From M55B167 sp046482825 (lineage in GTDB: Bacteria > Verrucomicrobiota > Kiritimatiellia > RFP12 > UBA1067), in NCBI GenBank assembly GCA_046482825.1, contig JAWOEI010000068.1:1-29606 (forward strand): a stretch of DNA of 29,606 bases, read 5' to 3'. A program made the translations under genes and the position numbers. The number at the start of each line of letters is the position of its first letter. Position 1 is the stretch's first letter. Under the pieces are notes generated by a model. It worked only from the letters and a program-made list of their open reading frames with translations. It was not told the DNA's origin and ran no database searches. Positions 1 to 7,808 of this stretch are shown here, piece after piece.

Positions 1-953
1 ATGCCGAGTGCGCTGAACAGTGACCGCATGGCTTTGAAACCGGCGGGGGGGCGCAGCAGGGTAGGTACGCGTTCATCCTCCCGGGGATTACGTATAAGAA
101 CTCCCCAGTTGTTTTTGCGGGCTGTTTCAAGCAGCTTCTTGTCATTTTCCGCTGGCATCCATCCGCTGATCCATACAAGATTTTCGTTGGAATGCATGCT
201 GTCGTGAGCAGCAATAAAATTACAGAAGTCATGAAGACGTACGATTTCCGGTTTGAAATCGATCTCTTCGGCAGCTGTCCGCAGTTTTTCTGTTATGTAT
301 GCGATACGCGCCTGCGCTTCAGCGAATTTAGTCTGCATATCGTTCAGTTGTGCCGGAGGCGCAGGAAGGATTTCACAGTTTTCCGGCAGGTCTCCCTCAC
401 CGATATGCACACCATAGCGGTAACCCTCATGCTCTCCGAAATCCTTTACGAGCAGTTTGTCATCAAGTTCCACGTTTCTGTGTATGGAGTAGCGGAAAAG
501 CCTGACAGTAACCCCTTGTTCCGTGAGATGCTGCGGCAATGAAATATCGTACTCTCCGAAGGGTTTGTAAATGCAGCATTCTTTCTTCAGCTTGAAAAGC
601 TGGTCGCATATTTTGCGGCGCAGCTTATCAAGCGTGATGACAGCCTCTATTTTCGTTTGCATGTCTCCGTGGACGACAGGGAGCGATGTATCAATGCTCT
701 TAGATATATCTTCATATATGAAGCCGGTGACATGCGCGGCGGAAGCCGACGGAGTGAGCGGTTTGTCCAGAGTTTTGAGAATATTGTCAGCCAGGTTGAT
801 TTCGTCGTATTCACGGCGTGCCTGACGGAATTCCGGTGTTTCGGAATCATCATAACTCAGGTGCATCATCCCTAAATCGCGTATTTTTTCAATTGTCCGC
901 AACTTTTCCGAGGCCACACTGAGAATAGTGACATGCTTCATGGGAACAATCAT
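1..953 (-). CDS. atpI: V-type ATP synthase subunit I (partial, C-terminus off window)
   Basis: Subunit I (the a-subunit of V/A-type ATPases) is the membrane stator that forms the ion half-channels with the K ring. The reading frame is open from an ATG at 953-951 to the left edge, giving 317 codons. It begins MIVPMKHVTILS, the usual start of this family, in which a short beta strand leads into the cytoplasmic N-terminal domain. Only that cytoplasmic arm is present; the transmembrane half lies beyond the edge. The ATG overlaps the stop codon of subunit D by four bases (ATGA), which implies translational coupling. The position after D matches the E-DUF2764-A-B-D-I-K order known from Chlamydia and relatives, so subunit K is expected next. 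The assignment rests on the N-terminal motif plus synteny. Confidence 0.9.
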   Translation of the reverse strand, partial: MIVPMKHVTILSVASEKLRTIEKIRDLGMMHLSYDDSETPEFRQARREYDEINLADNILKTLDKPLTPSASAAHVTGFIYEDISKSIDTSLPVVHGDMQTKIEAVITLDKLRRKICDQLFKLKKECCIYKPFGEYDISLPQHLTEQGVTVRLFRYSIHRNVELDDKLLVKDFGEHEGYRYGVHIGEGDLPENCEILPAPPAQLNDMQTKFAEAQARIAYITEKLRTAAEEIDFKPEIVRLHDFCNFIAAHDSMHSNENLVWISGWMPAENDKKLLETARKNNWGVLIRNPREDERVPTLLRPPAGFKAMRSLFSALG

Positions 954-1573
954 ACCGCCACCTCCTCGTCTGTGTCTGTTGAAGATTTGCTGCGACTTTT
1001 TGCAATCTTGCCGCGGGTAACCGATGCAGTCTGCTCATCACCGATCGCGATTTTGATTACGCGGATGTTTTCTTTGCACTCCGGAATCTTCACTTTTTCA
1101 AAGAGATTCACCCGCTGTGCCGTTGTGTTAAGCTCTATAGTGATCAGTTCACGCTGTTTTTCCAGCACAGCCCGCTGAGCTTTGAATTCAAGCATCTCAG
1201 TTAGCGTGTCAATCGCATCATCAATCCATGCCGGTGTTTCAAAAAGATCCACCTCGGCAACTTTTGTGTCAAGTCCCTCGTACACAGGTATGGACACGCC
1301 AGCTATATTGCTGGTTCCGGTTTTGACGTGCTCCAGTGATACAAGCTCACGCATGGCTTTCTTTTCGCCGGAAAAAAGCGCAACCCATTCCTCCAATGCC
1401 CTTTCAGCAGCGGCATGTTTTTTTTCCAGTTCTTCAATCCGCGATGTTATCACGGTAATTTCAGCCTGCAACTGCTGCTTTTTCAACTGCAGCATGGGCA
1501 GGAACCGCTGAAATCTTTTCAGGGCGTCGCTCTGAGCCTTCAGCTCGGTTTTTGTGAGTTTGACTTTTGCCAT
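950..1573 (-). CDS. atpD: V-type ATP synthase subunit D
   Basis: Subunit D is the central rotor shaft that turns inside the A3B3 head, like gamma in F-type enzymes. The protein has 207 residues, normal for the family. It opens with MAKVKLTKTELKAQSDALKR and forms two long helices (about residues 10-75 and 125-185) rich in heptad-like K/E/L patterns, as expected for the antiparallel coiled coil. No Shine-Dalgarno is evident upstream of the ATG at 1573. It lies 63 bases after subunit B and overlaps subunit I by four bases. A neighbouring subunit F gene is absent, which is usual for this bacterial operon type. Confidence 0.95.
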   Translation of the reverse strand: MAKVKLTKTELKAQSDALKRFQRFLPMLQLKKQQLQAEITVITSRIEELEKKHAAAERALEEWVALFSGEKKAMRELVSLEHVKTGTSNIAGVSIPVYEGLDTKVAEVDLFETPAWIDDAIDTLTEMLEFKAQRAVLEKQRELITIELNTTAQRVNLFEKVKIPECKENIRVIKIAIGDEQTASVTRGKIAKSRSKSSTDTDEEVAV

Positions 1574-1636
1574 GGTTAAATGAGTTTTACATTTTCAGCC
1601 TGAGGTGTGTAAAATCTTCCGTATCCCGTCTCCCGG

Positions 1637-2938
1637 TTAAGCTGTTGCTTTCGGCCAGAATTTGTCAGCCAGTTTGGTTGGAATACCGGCTTCCTTCGCT
1701 TCAAAACAGTCTGCTAGTATCTGCCATCCGCGATCCAGTGCTTTTTCCAGAGGAATGTTTACCGACAGATCCATCATTTCCGCTTCAAACCGCTCCCCGT
1801 ATTTCAGAAGTTTATCATCCCATTCACTCATGCGGAATCCCATAGACTGTTTTTCCTGGGTTTCTCTGTAGGATGCATAGAGCCTTATCATTGCGTCCAT
1901 GATAGTCCGGTGATCTTCACGGGAATCTTTGTTGACCTGCTGTTTCAGACGGCTCAGAGAACCGAAAGGTTCAATGCGGCCGTCCCGGAGATAAAACTGT
2001 CCTTCTGTGATATATCCTGTGTTGTCAGGTACGGGGTGAGTTACATCATCACCCGGCATGGTGGTCACTGCAAGAATAGTGATAGAGCCAGCTCCTTCAA
2101 AATCCACGGCTTTTTCATAGCGTGACGCGAGCTGAGAGTACAGATCACCGGGATATCCGCGGTTAGAGGGGATCTGCTCCATTGTGATGGCAATTTCTTT
2201 CAGGGCATCCGCAAAACTGGTCATATCACTCAGAAGAACCAGAACCTTTTTGCCGTTCAGAGCAAATTTCTCCGCAGTGGCCAGTGCGATATCCGGCACC
2301 AGCATGCACTCAACAATGGGATCTGATGCGGTATGAACAAACATTACCGTGCGTGAAAGTGCCCCGCTTTCATCCAGAGTGTCACGAAAATACAGATAGT
2401 CATCATGTTTCAGTCCCATCCCGCCGAGAATAATGATGTCAACTTCAGCCTGCAGGGCTATGCGCGCCAGCAGCTGGTTGTAAGGCTCGCCCGCCTGAGC
2501 GAATACCGGCAACTTCTGTGATTCCACCAAGGAGTTGAATACATCGATCATGGGGATGTTGGTGCGCACCATGTTGGTCGGGATAATACGTTTGGCCGGA
2601 TTAACCGACGGAGTGCCGATATCAATCATGTTTTCTTCAAGTCGTGGCCCTTTGTCACGCGGTTGTGCGGATCCGGTGAAGGCTCTGCCCAGCAGGGCAT
2701 CGGAAAACGGAACTTTCATGGGAGTTGCGAGAAAACGCACTTTCGCATCCGTAGCGATGCCTCGAGCGCCGGCAAAGACCTGAAGTGTCACATTGGGACC
2801 GTCCAGTTTGATAACCTGTGCGAGTGATGTTATATTGCGCGATGAGATCTCGGCCAACTCGCCGTACTTTACTCCCTCAGCACGTAGTGTGACAACACTG
2901 CCAGCCAGATGATCGATTGTGTGATAAACCTTATGCAT
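1637..2938 (-). CDS. atpB: V-type ATP synthase subunit B (non-catalytic)
   Basis: Subunit B is the non-catalytic nucleotide-site subunit that alternates with A in the A3B3 head. With the ATG at 2938 it has 433 residues, beginning MHKVYHTIDHLAG. An upstream in-frame start would lie inside subunit A and is less likely. Visible family features are the beta-barrel N-terminus, PRDKGPRLEENMIDIGTP, PTNMVRTNIPMIDVFNSLV, and FAQAGEPYNQLLARI where the catalytic subunit would have a Walker A loop. The missing GxxGxGKT confirms B rather than A. LSDMTSFADALKEI and IPSNRGYPGDLYSQL are further B signatures. Its start overlaps the end of A by eight bases (ATGCATAA). Confidence 0.96.
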   Translation of the reverse strand: MHKVYHTIDHLAGSVVTLRAEGVKYGELAEISSRNITSLAQVIKLDGPNVTLQVFAGARGIATDAKVRFLATPMKVPFSDALLGRAFTGSAQPRDKGPRLEENMIDIGTPSVNPAKRIIPTNMVRTNIPMIDVFNSLVESQKLPVFAQAGEPYNQLLARIALQAEVDIIILGGMGLKHDDYLYFRDTLDESGALSRTVMFVHTASDPIVECMLVPDIALATAEKFALNGKKVLVLLSDMTSFADALKEIAITMEQIPSNRGYPGDLYSQLASRYEKAVDFEGAGSITILAVTTMPGDDVTHPVPDNTGYITEGQFYLRDGRIEPFGSLSRLKQQVNKDSREDHRTIMDAMIRLYASYRETQEKQSMGFRMSEWDDKLLKYGERFEAEMMDLSVNIPLEKALDRGWQILADCFEAKEAGIPTKLADKFWPKATA

Positions 2939-4673
2939 TGACGGCTGCCTCCTCAATCTTCTTTTGAATTGCATTCCTGCGTTCCGCATACTCAGATTGC
3001 TCGGGTGCGGTCTGGTTCCAGTCGATAAATTCCTGTGTGATTTCCTGAAAGAATTTCCGCGCTTCAGCTTTTTCCGTGTACGGGTAATCTGTCAGCATGG
3101 CCGATTCAACCAGGGTGAACATTTTGCGCTGTCTGTCGGCCGGTGTAGCGGCGTCAACTTCATTGAAAGCGTCCTGCTGCAGATAAACAGCATCAAGCAG
3201 TTCGCTTTTCAGGTATATGATGAAATCATTAATGCTTGTTCCCTCTTCACCGACAACTTTCATCATCTGTGCGACATCATTGCCCTCCCGCAGAATCTGA
3301 CGGATTTTATCGATACGTTCAGCTTCTATAATGCTGTTATATTTGCTCCAGCTGTCCAGCGGATCAATCGCGGGAAAGCGCCGGGCATCTGAACGGGCGC
3401 GGGACAGACCGTGAAAAGCGCCGACAACCTTAAGTGTCGCCTGCGTGACGGGTTCGTCGAAGTTGCCGCCTGCGGGGGATACAGTGCCGCCTATGGTCAC
3501 TGAGCCTGTACTGCCGTCTTTCAGGCGTACATAACCGGCCCTTTCGTAGAAGTTCGCTATCAGCGATTCCAGATACGCGGGAAAGGCCTCTTCTCCTGGA
3601 ATCTCCTCCAGACGGCCGGAGAGTTCACGCAATGCCTGTGCCCAGCGGGATGTCGAATCGGCCAGCATCAGAACGTTCAGCCCCATCTGTCTGTAATAAC
3701 TGGCCAGAGTGACACCGGTGTAAACAGAGGCTTCTCTCGCCGCCACCGGCATCGAGGATGTGTTACAAATGATAATAGTACGGTCCATCAGCGACTTACC
3801 GGTGCGGGGATCCTCAAGTTCCGGAAATTCCCGCAATGTTTCAACAACCTCACCGGCTCTCTCGCCGCAGGCCGCAAGTACGACCACATCAACATCCGCA
3901 TAGCGTGATGTCACCTGCTGCAATACGGTTTTGCCCGCGCCGAAGGGCCCGGGAATGCAATATGTGCCGCCGAGGGCAACAGGGAAAAGAGTGTCAACAG
4001 AACGGACCCGGGTTGTCATTGTTTCGCTGGGGCGCAGACGCTCTTCAAAGCTTGTTATCGGCACTTTGACCGGCCAGCGTTGCATCATCTGAACAGGAAT
4101 CTCGTTGCCGTTGCTGTCGGATAAAACCGCAATATCCTGTTCCACAGTATAATTTCCCGCTTCAGCCACTGATTTGACCGTGTAAACATCCCTGAGAGCG
4201 AAAGGCACCATGATGCGATGCTCGAAAATACCTTCGGGAACTGTACCGAGGGTCTCGCCTGATGTCAGACGGTCTCCTGGTTTCGCCTTGGGAGTGAAGG
4301 CCCACTTGACTTCACGGTCAAGAGCCTCCAGATATGTTCCCCGCTGGAGAAAAAAACCGCATTGTTCAGCCAGTCGCGGCAGGGGATTCTGAAGGCCGTC
4401 GTAAATCTGTTTGAGCAGCCCCGGCCCGAGTTCAGCTGCCAGAAGGTCACCGGAAAAACTCACGCTGTCATCAATCATCAGGTCACGGGTGTCTTCAAAC
4501 ACCTGCATGTCGGCAATTCTTCCCCGTATCCGCACAACTTCGCACATTAGCTGCTGAGTATTCTCTGCGCCGCCCACACTGGCGTAGCCCACTTCGTTCT
4601 GGGCCACCGCGTCGTCAAAGGCCACATTGATCATATTGCCGTTAACACCGACTATTTTTCCTGTAGTTTCCAT
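2931..4673 (-). CDS. atpA: V-type ATP synthase subunit A (catalytic)
   Basis: Subunit A is the catalytic ATPase subunit of the peripheral head. It is 580 residues long, normal for bacterial and archaeal V/A-type enzymes. The P-loop GPFGAGKTVL sits at residues 242-251 with Lys248 and Thr249. The bulge (non-homologous) region typical of A subunits runs from about residue 100 to 190. GERAGEV with the catalytic Glu and LADSTSRWAQALRE (the ATPase alpha/beta signature) follow. The C-terminal helical domain ends SEYAERRNAIQKKIEEAAVNA. It lies 55 bases downstream of the DUF2764 gene and overlaps B by eight bases. Whether the complex pumps H+ or Na+ cannot be told, because subunit K is off the window. 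Confidence 0.97.
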   Translation of the reverse strand: METTGKIVGVNGNMINVAFDDAVAQNEVGYASVGGAENTQQLMCEVVRIRGRIADMQVFEDTRDLMIDDSVSFSGDLLAAELGPGLLKQIYDGLQNPLPRLAEQCGFFLQRGTYLEALDREVKWAFTPKAKPGDRLTSGETLGTVPEGIFEHRIMVPFALRDVYTVKSVAEAGNYTVEQDIAVLSDSNGNEIPVQMMQRWPVKVPITSFEERLRPSETMTTRVRSVDTLFPVALGGTYCIPGPFGAGKTVLQQVTSRYADVDVVVLAACGERAGEVVETLREFPELEDPRTGKSLMDRTIIICNTSSMPVAAREASVYTGVTLASYYRQMGLNVLMLADSTSRWAQALRELSGRLEEIPGEEAFPAYLESLIANFYERAGYVRLKDGSTGSVTIGGTVSPAGGNFDEPVTQATLKVVGAFHGLSRARSDARRFPAIDPLDSWSKYNSIIEAERIDKIRQILREGNDVAQMMKVVGEEGTSINDFIIYLKSELLDAVYLQQDAFNEVDAATPADRQRKMFTLVESAMLTDYPYTEKAEARKFFQEITQEFIDWNQTAPEQSEYAERRNAIQKKIEEAAVNA

Positions 4674-4728
4674 AATATTGTCTGCCAGTTCCAGTGATAT
4701 TTCAGTGTTTATCTGGTTGATTATTCAT

Positions 4729-5250
4729 TCAAAGTTCTATCGGAATTTCCGTGATTTCATCAAAGGTCTGTTTTCCTGATTCTTTGTCGCGTCTGCCCCA
4801 GCGGGTCACAATAGCCAGTTTAATGGCGTAAGCGAAAACCGTCCTGATGCTGAGCGGATCATACCCCTGAAGTTCTTCCGCTGTTTCCCATCGGATTTTG
4901 TCGATGTTACGTTCTTTCCGTAGCGCATTGTTATGCTGCATTGCATCTTCCACATCGGATTCTATCTTTTTGTCGCAGCCGTGAGCGTAACGGGTGTAGA
5001 GAGTCGCATCAACACCCTTGGTTCGTGCGCGTGCCTGTGCCAGCGCATTCCTGAGTATCGTTTCCTTGTCCAGCCATGCGACTACAAAGGGATGATCCGA
5101 TGTTTTTCCCGCCAGAAGAGCACTGACAGCCCTGCACTCTGCGGCATTGAGCCATTCAGCGCATCTCTCTTCAAAATCTTCGCAGCTCAGAGGCGGTTCA
5201 GATTCGAAGTCAATCGCGGGAAGTGAAGATATAAGATAGGCAAGACTCAT
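4729..5250 (-). CDS. DUF2764 family protein of the V-ATPase operon (probable subunit C equivalent)
   Basis: This 173-residue soluble protein begins MSLAYLISSLPAIDFESEPP and is encoded between subunits E and A. DUF2764 genes occupy this slot in V-ATPase operons of Chlamydiae, Bacteroidetes, spirochaetes and Lentisphaerae, where a recognisable subunit C is missing. It has therefore been thought to take the place of C, the socket joining the rotor shaft to the K ring. The sequence is mostly helical, with a charged middle (KIESDVEDAMQHNNALRKERNID) and no membrane segment, which fits. The start overlaps the stop of subunit E by four bases (ATGA), so the two are probably translationally coupled. 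Family membership is judged from synteny and the N-terminal pattern. The subunit C role is an inference. Confidence 0.8.
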   Translation of the reverse strand: MSLAYLISSLPAIDFESEPPLSCEDFEERCAEWLNAAECRAVSALLAGKTSDHPFVVAWLDKETILRNALAQARARTKGVDATLYTRYAHGCDKKIESDVEDAMQHNNALRKERNIDKIRWETAEELQGYDPLSIRTVFAYAIKLAIVTRWGRRDKESGKQTFDEITEIPIEL

Positions 5251-5834
5251 GATTTCAGATATTTTGCAAGTCCGGGACGGAGTTGTCCGGCAAGGGCTTC
5301 AGCGACAGCTTCTCCTGTGAAATCGTGTTCGACACGGCCGTTTGCAAGTTTTACGCGGAAACCGGAATCAGAGGTGTTGTCCAGAACCACTGTCACCCCT
5401 TCGGACGCCATCCCGGCAAGTTCGGCACGCAGCGACTCCGTCATTTTTTCTGCGATGCTGATTTCAATTTCATTGCTGCCGCTCATGTATGTTTTTACAG
5501 CCTGCGCCACCAGAGAAACAGCCGTCTCTTTGCTGTTTAAAGCCGTGTTGACATTTTTAAGCAACAGGTTTTCCATCATTTCCGTAACGGATTTTTCAAC
5601 GCGCAGGAGAATGTCTCTGGCCGACTGACTGATTGTTTCGCCCGCACGGACAGCATAGGCCTCCGCCTCTTTCTTTGCATCGCTTTTTATCTTTTCAGCC
5701 TCAGTTTTGGCGGAAGCAATGAGTGAGGTGGATTCTTTTTTTGCTTCATCAAGAATAGATTCAGCTTCAGTCCGGGCTTTTTCAACGCCGTCGTGCTGAA
5801 TTTTTTCCAACAGCTGTTGTAAGTCTTCAGTCAT
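5247..5834 (-). CDS. atpE: V-type ATP synthase subunit E
   Basis: Subunit E is the peripheral stalk subunit that ties the A3B3 head to subunit I. The 195-residue protein has a long charged N-terminal coiled coil (about residues 1-80, rich in A, K and E, with KARTEAESILDEAKKES). A compact C-terminal domain ends in VEHDFTGEAVAEALAGQLRPGLAKYL. The ATG is preceded by AAGGTGA four bases upstream. It is the first gene of the operon, downstream of a strong promoter. The usual stalk partner subunit G is not in the window. A small G gene elsewhere, or E acting with DUF2764, are both possible. Confidence 0.92.
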   Translation of the reverse strand: MTEDLQQLLEKIQHDGVEKARTEAESILDEAKKESTSLIASAKTEAEKIKSDAKKEAEAYAVRAGETISQSARDILLRVEKSVTEMMENLLLKNVNTALNSKETAVSLVAQAVKTYMSGSNEIEISIAEKMTESLRAELAGMASEGVTVVLDNTSDSGFRVKLANGRVEHDFTGEAVAEALAGQLRPGLAKYLKS

Positions 5835-5900
5835 ATATCACCTTGCTTCGGGTTTGGTCAGACATTACTACACAGGGAATCCTGTAATAAATGGCTCTTA

Positions 5901-5929
5901 ATTGTACCGGATTGCAGTGTGCGGGTCAA
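5901..5929 (-). promoter_or_regulatory. Sigma-70-type promoter of the V-ATPase operon
   Basis: On the minus strand there is a -35 box TTGACC (5929-5924), a 17-base spacer and a -10 box TACAAT (5906-5901). This lies 67 bases upstream of the subunit E start codon. The match to the vegetative consensus is close and the spacer is optimal. It separates transcription of the ATPase genes from lgt just upstream, although read-through from lgt remains possible. Confidence 0.8.
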
Positions 5930-5968
5930 GAGAAGCCATAATTATAAATAAATAAAACGGAAATGAGG

Positions 5969-6796
5969 TCACAGCCCAGTTTTTTGTTCTGTGTGTTGCC
6001 TGCTTATTTTTATGCTGTAGGCGATTATAAATATACCGGCAGCTGCTACACCCAGGCTTATCGCCTGGCTGATAGAGAGTGGTCCCAGCATAGCCCGGGG
6101 ATCGCCGCGTAAAAATTCAACGCAGAACCGGATGAATGCATACGAAACCAGGTAAACACCTGAAGCGAACCCCTTTTTTGCATGATTCTTTTTAAATACA
6201 ACCAGCATTACCCCGAAAAGGAGCAGATTTGCGGCGGACTCTATCAGTTGCGTGGGAATGACAGGAAGTGATTTGAGCGCATTTTCGGCAATCAGGCCTT
6301 TCTGAGTCTGTTCCCACCATGCGGGACTCTGCGCGGGAAAACAGACGCCTAAAGAACTTTGAGTGACTTTTCCGTAACAGCAACCGTGCATGAAACAGCC
6401 TATACGACCGAAAGCATGACCGAGCGGTAGAACAGAAAGCAGAATATCGGAAATTTCGAAAAGATTGATTTTTTTGATGCTGACATACAGTCCCGTGAAT
6501 ATGGCGGCGGCGATAAAACCGCCGTAGAACATGAGACCTCCCTGGTTCAGCATTATGATGCTGAACGGATCCGAGGCAAATTCGGCCTCCCAGTGTTCAA
6601 TAACATAGGCCAGACGTGCTCCCGATATGGCGGAGATCATCAGCCAGGTGATCAGCGTTGTCAGTTGATCGGCATTGCGCCCGGTTTGTCGGCAAAGCAT
6701 TATCGCAACCTGCCATGCTGCGAGAAATCCTATGGCCATGCAGAGTCCGTATGAAAAAACTGATATTTCGCCTATTTTAAAAAGTAATGAGTGCAT
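5969..6796 (-). CDS. lgt: Prolipoprotein diacylglyceryl transferase
   Basis: Lgt transfers diacylglycerol from phosphatidylglycerol to the lipobox cysteine of prolipoproteins at the inner membrane, the first step of lipoprotein maturation. The 275-residue protein has about seven hydrophobic segments. It carries the family motifs GGLMFYGGF (86-94), LGHAFGRIGCFMHGCCYG (125-142, with the Lgt-signature GRIGCF), IPTQLIES, and EFLRGDPR near the C-terminus, whose arginine matches the essential Arg of this region. The GCCYG version is common outside proteobacteria. No clear Shine-Dalgarno precedes the ATG at 6796. It lies 134 bases upstream of the ATPase operon on the same strand and is divergent from the 3D-domain gene. 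Confidence 0.95.
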   Translation of the reverse strand: MHSLLFKIGEISVFSYGLCMAIGFLAAWQVAIMLCRQTGRNADQLTTLITWLMISAISGARLAYVIEHWEAEFASDPFSIIMLNQGGLMFYGGFIAAAIFTGLYVSIKKINLFEISDILLSVLPLGHAFGRIGCFMHGCCYGKVTQSSLGVCFPAQSPAWWEQTQKGLIAENALKSLPVIPTQLIESAANLLLFGVMLVVFKKNHAKKGFASGVYLVSYAFIRFCVEFLRGDPRAMLGPLSISQAISLGVAAAGIFIIAYSIKISRQHTEQKTGL

Positions 6797-7036
6797 ATGT
6801 ATTAAGGTGGTTTTTTAAAAGTGAATTTACCTGGTAGCCGCAGGCTTTTATGAATTAAACCTGAGAACATGAAATGCTGAACACCGGAGTGTGTCCTGCT
6901 GTAGCAACACTGATGTTCTGTTCAAAAAACGTATAAATAATATCACTTTACACATTGAAAGACATGTATTTTTTTCAGCTTGCGCATTGCGGCAGGATTT
7001 AGCTTTTGTTAAAATTTCAGGCACGATTTAAAACAG

Positions 7037-7525
7037 GTGATTGCCAGAGTGTTTTTTTGTAAACAGATATTGCGTCCGTCTGCCTGTCTTGCGGCAGGAG
7101 TTTTTTCTGTTGCTTTGATATGCTGGGGCGGTTGCTGTAGCAGCAGAATTCGGCCGCCGCGCAATAAAACAGCCCGGATTATGGTTGTTGAAACAACCGG
7201 TTACTGCAATTGCGGCAAATGCTGCGGATGGCACAGGTCGTTTTTCGGTCTCGGCCCGCCGGTTTACAGCTCGGGCCCCAATAAAGGTAAACGGAAAAAA
7301 GTGGGCATTACCGCCAGTGGAACCAAAGCGCGCCATGGTACAGTTGCGGCTGACACACGGTTTCTACCTTTCGGAACGATTGTGTATGTTCCCGGCTACG
7401 GCTACGGCCGGGTTGAAGACCGCGGAGGAGCGATAAAAGGTGCGAAACTGGACTTATGGTTCTCTTCGCATGAAAAGGCTCTTAAATGGGGCCGGCGGAA
7501 ATTGAAGATCAAAGTCTGGCGTTAG
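7037..7525 (+). CDS. Exported 3D-domain protein (MltA-like fold), likely cell-wall active
   Basis: A 162-residue protein with a GTG start. The N-terminus has a hydrophobic stretch (residues 16-33) ending in a cysteine pair at 33-34, so it is either a lipoprotein with an atypical lipobox (WGGC) or a membrane-anchored or secreted protein. The C-terminal half is a 3D domain, the double-psi barrel of MltA lytic transglycosylases and YocH/Sps-type proteins. Its three aspartates are visible as AADTRFLPFG (Asp106), VEDRGG (Asp128) and KLDLWF (Asp139). A cysteine cluster, GYCNCGKCCGW (56-65), precedes the domain, as in many stand-alone 3D proteins (YCPCxKCCG). Peptidoglycan cleavage is the likely role but is inferred from fold. 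Nearby lgt would lipidate it if the lipobox is real. Choice of start is uncertain. Confidence 0.8.
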   Translation: MIARVFFCKQILRPSACLAAGVFSVALICWGGCCSSRIRPPRNKTARIMVVETTGYCNCGKCCGWHRSFFGLGPPVYSSGPNKGKRKKVGITASGTKARHGTVAADTRFLPFGTIVYVPGYGYGRVEDRGGAIKGAKLDLWFSSHEKALKWGRRKLKIKVWR

Positions 7526-7538
7526 TTGTTATAGAATG

Positions 7539-7722
7539 AACTTCTGTAAAACAAACAAAGAAAATTGGAGACAACAGCACCAACATTTGTTGAGGTATCC
7601 GCCACTGTAGGCCGGGTCCCCGACCCGGCGCACCAACGTTTGTTGGGGGTATCCGCCACAGCATCAACTGTGGTGGCACATAGCCGGGCCTGCAATTATT
7701 GGTTCCGGTTGCGCCAGGCCGG
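7539..7722 (+). repeat. Composite REP-like repeat, locus 1
   Basis: This intergenic repeat is shared with 21643-21822. Both copies open with the same 27 bases (here 7539-7565, starting AACTTCTGTAAAACAAAC), contain a CTGTAG-footed palindrome, and close with a CCTGCAATTATTG...TTCCGGTTGCGCCAGGCCGG segment. Here a 53-base unit (7578-7630, starting CACCAAC) is followed by a partial second copy (7631-7659). The palindrome is CTGTAG (7605-7610), then GCCGGGTC, loop CCC, GACCCGGC (7611-7629). It fills most of the 283-base gap between the 3D gene and glnS. No credible gene lies inside. Confidence 0.85.
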
Positions 7723-7808
7723 TAGTCTGGCGGAGTTCCGGATTGCTTTGCAATGTACGACGGTGTTTTGGTGAGGCGGTTTCAGGTGCGACCTTTTAGA
7801 AAAAAATT

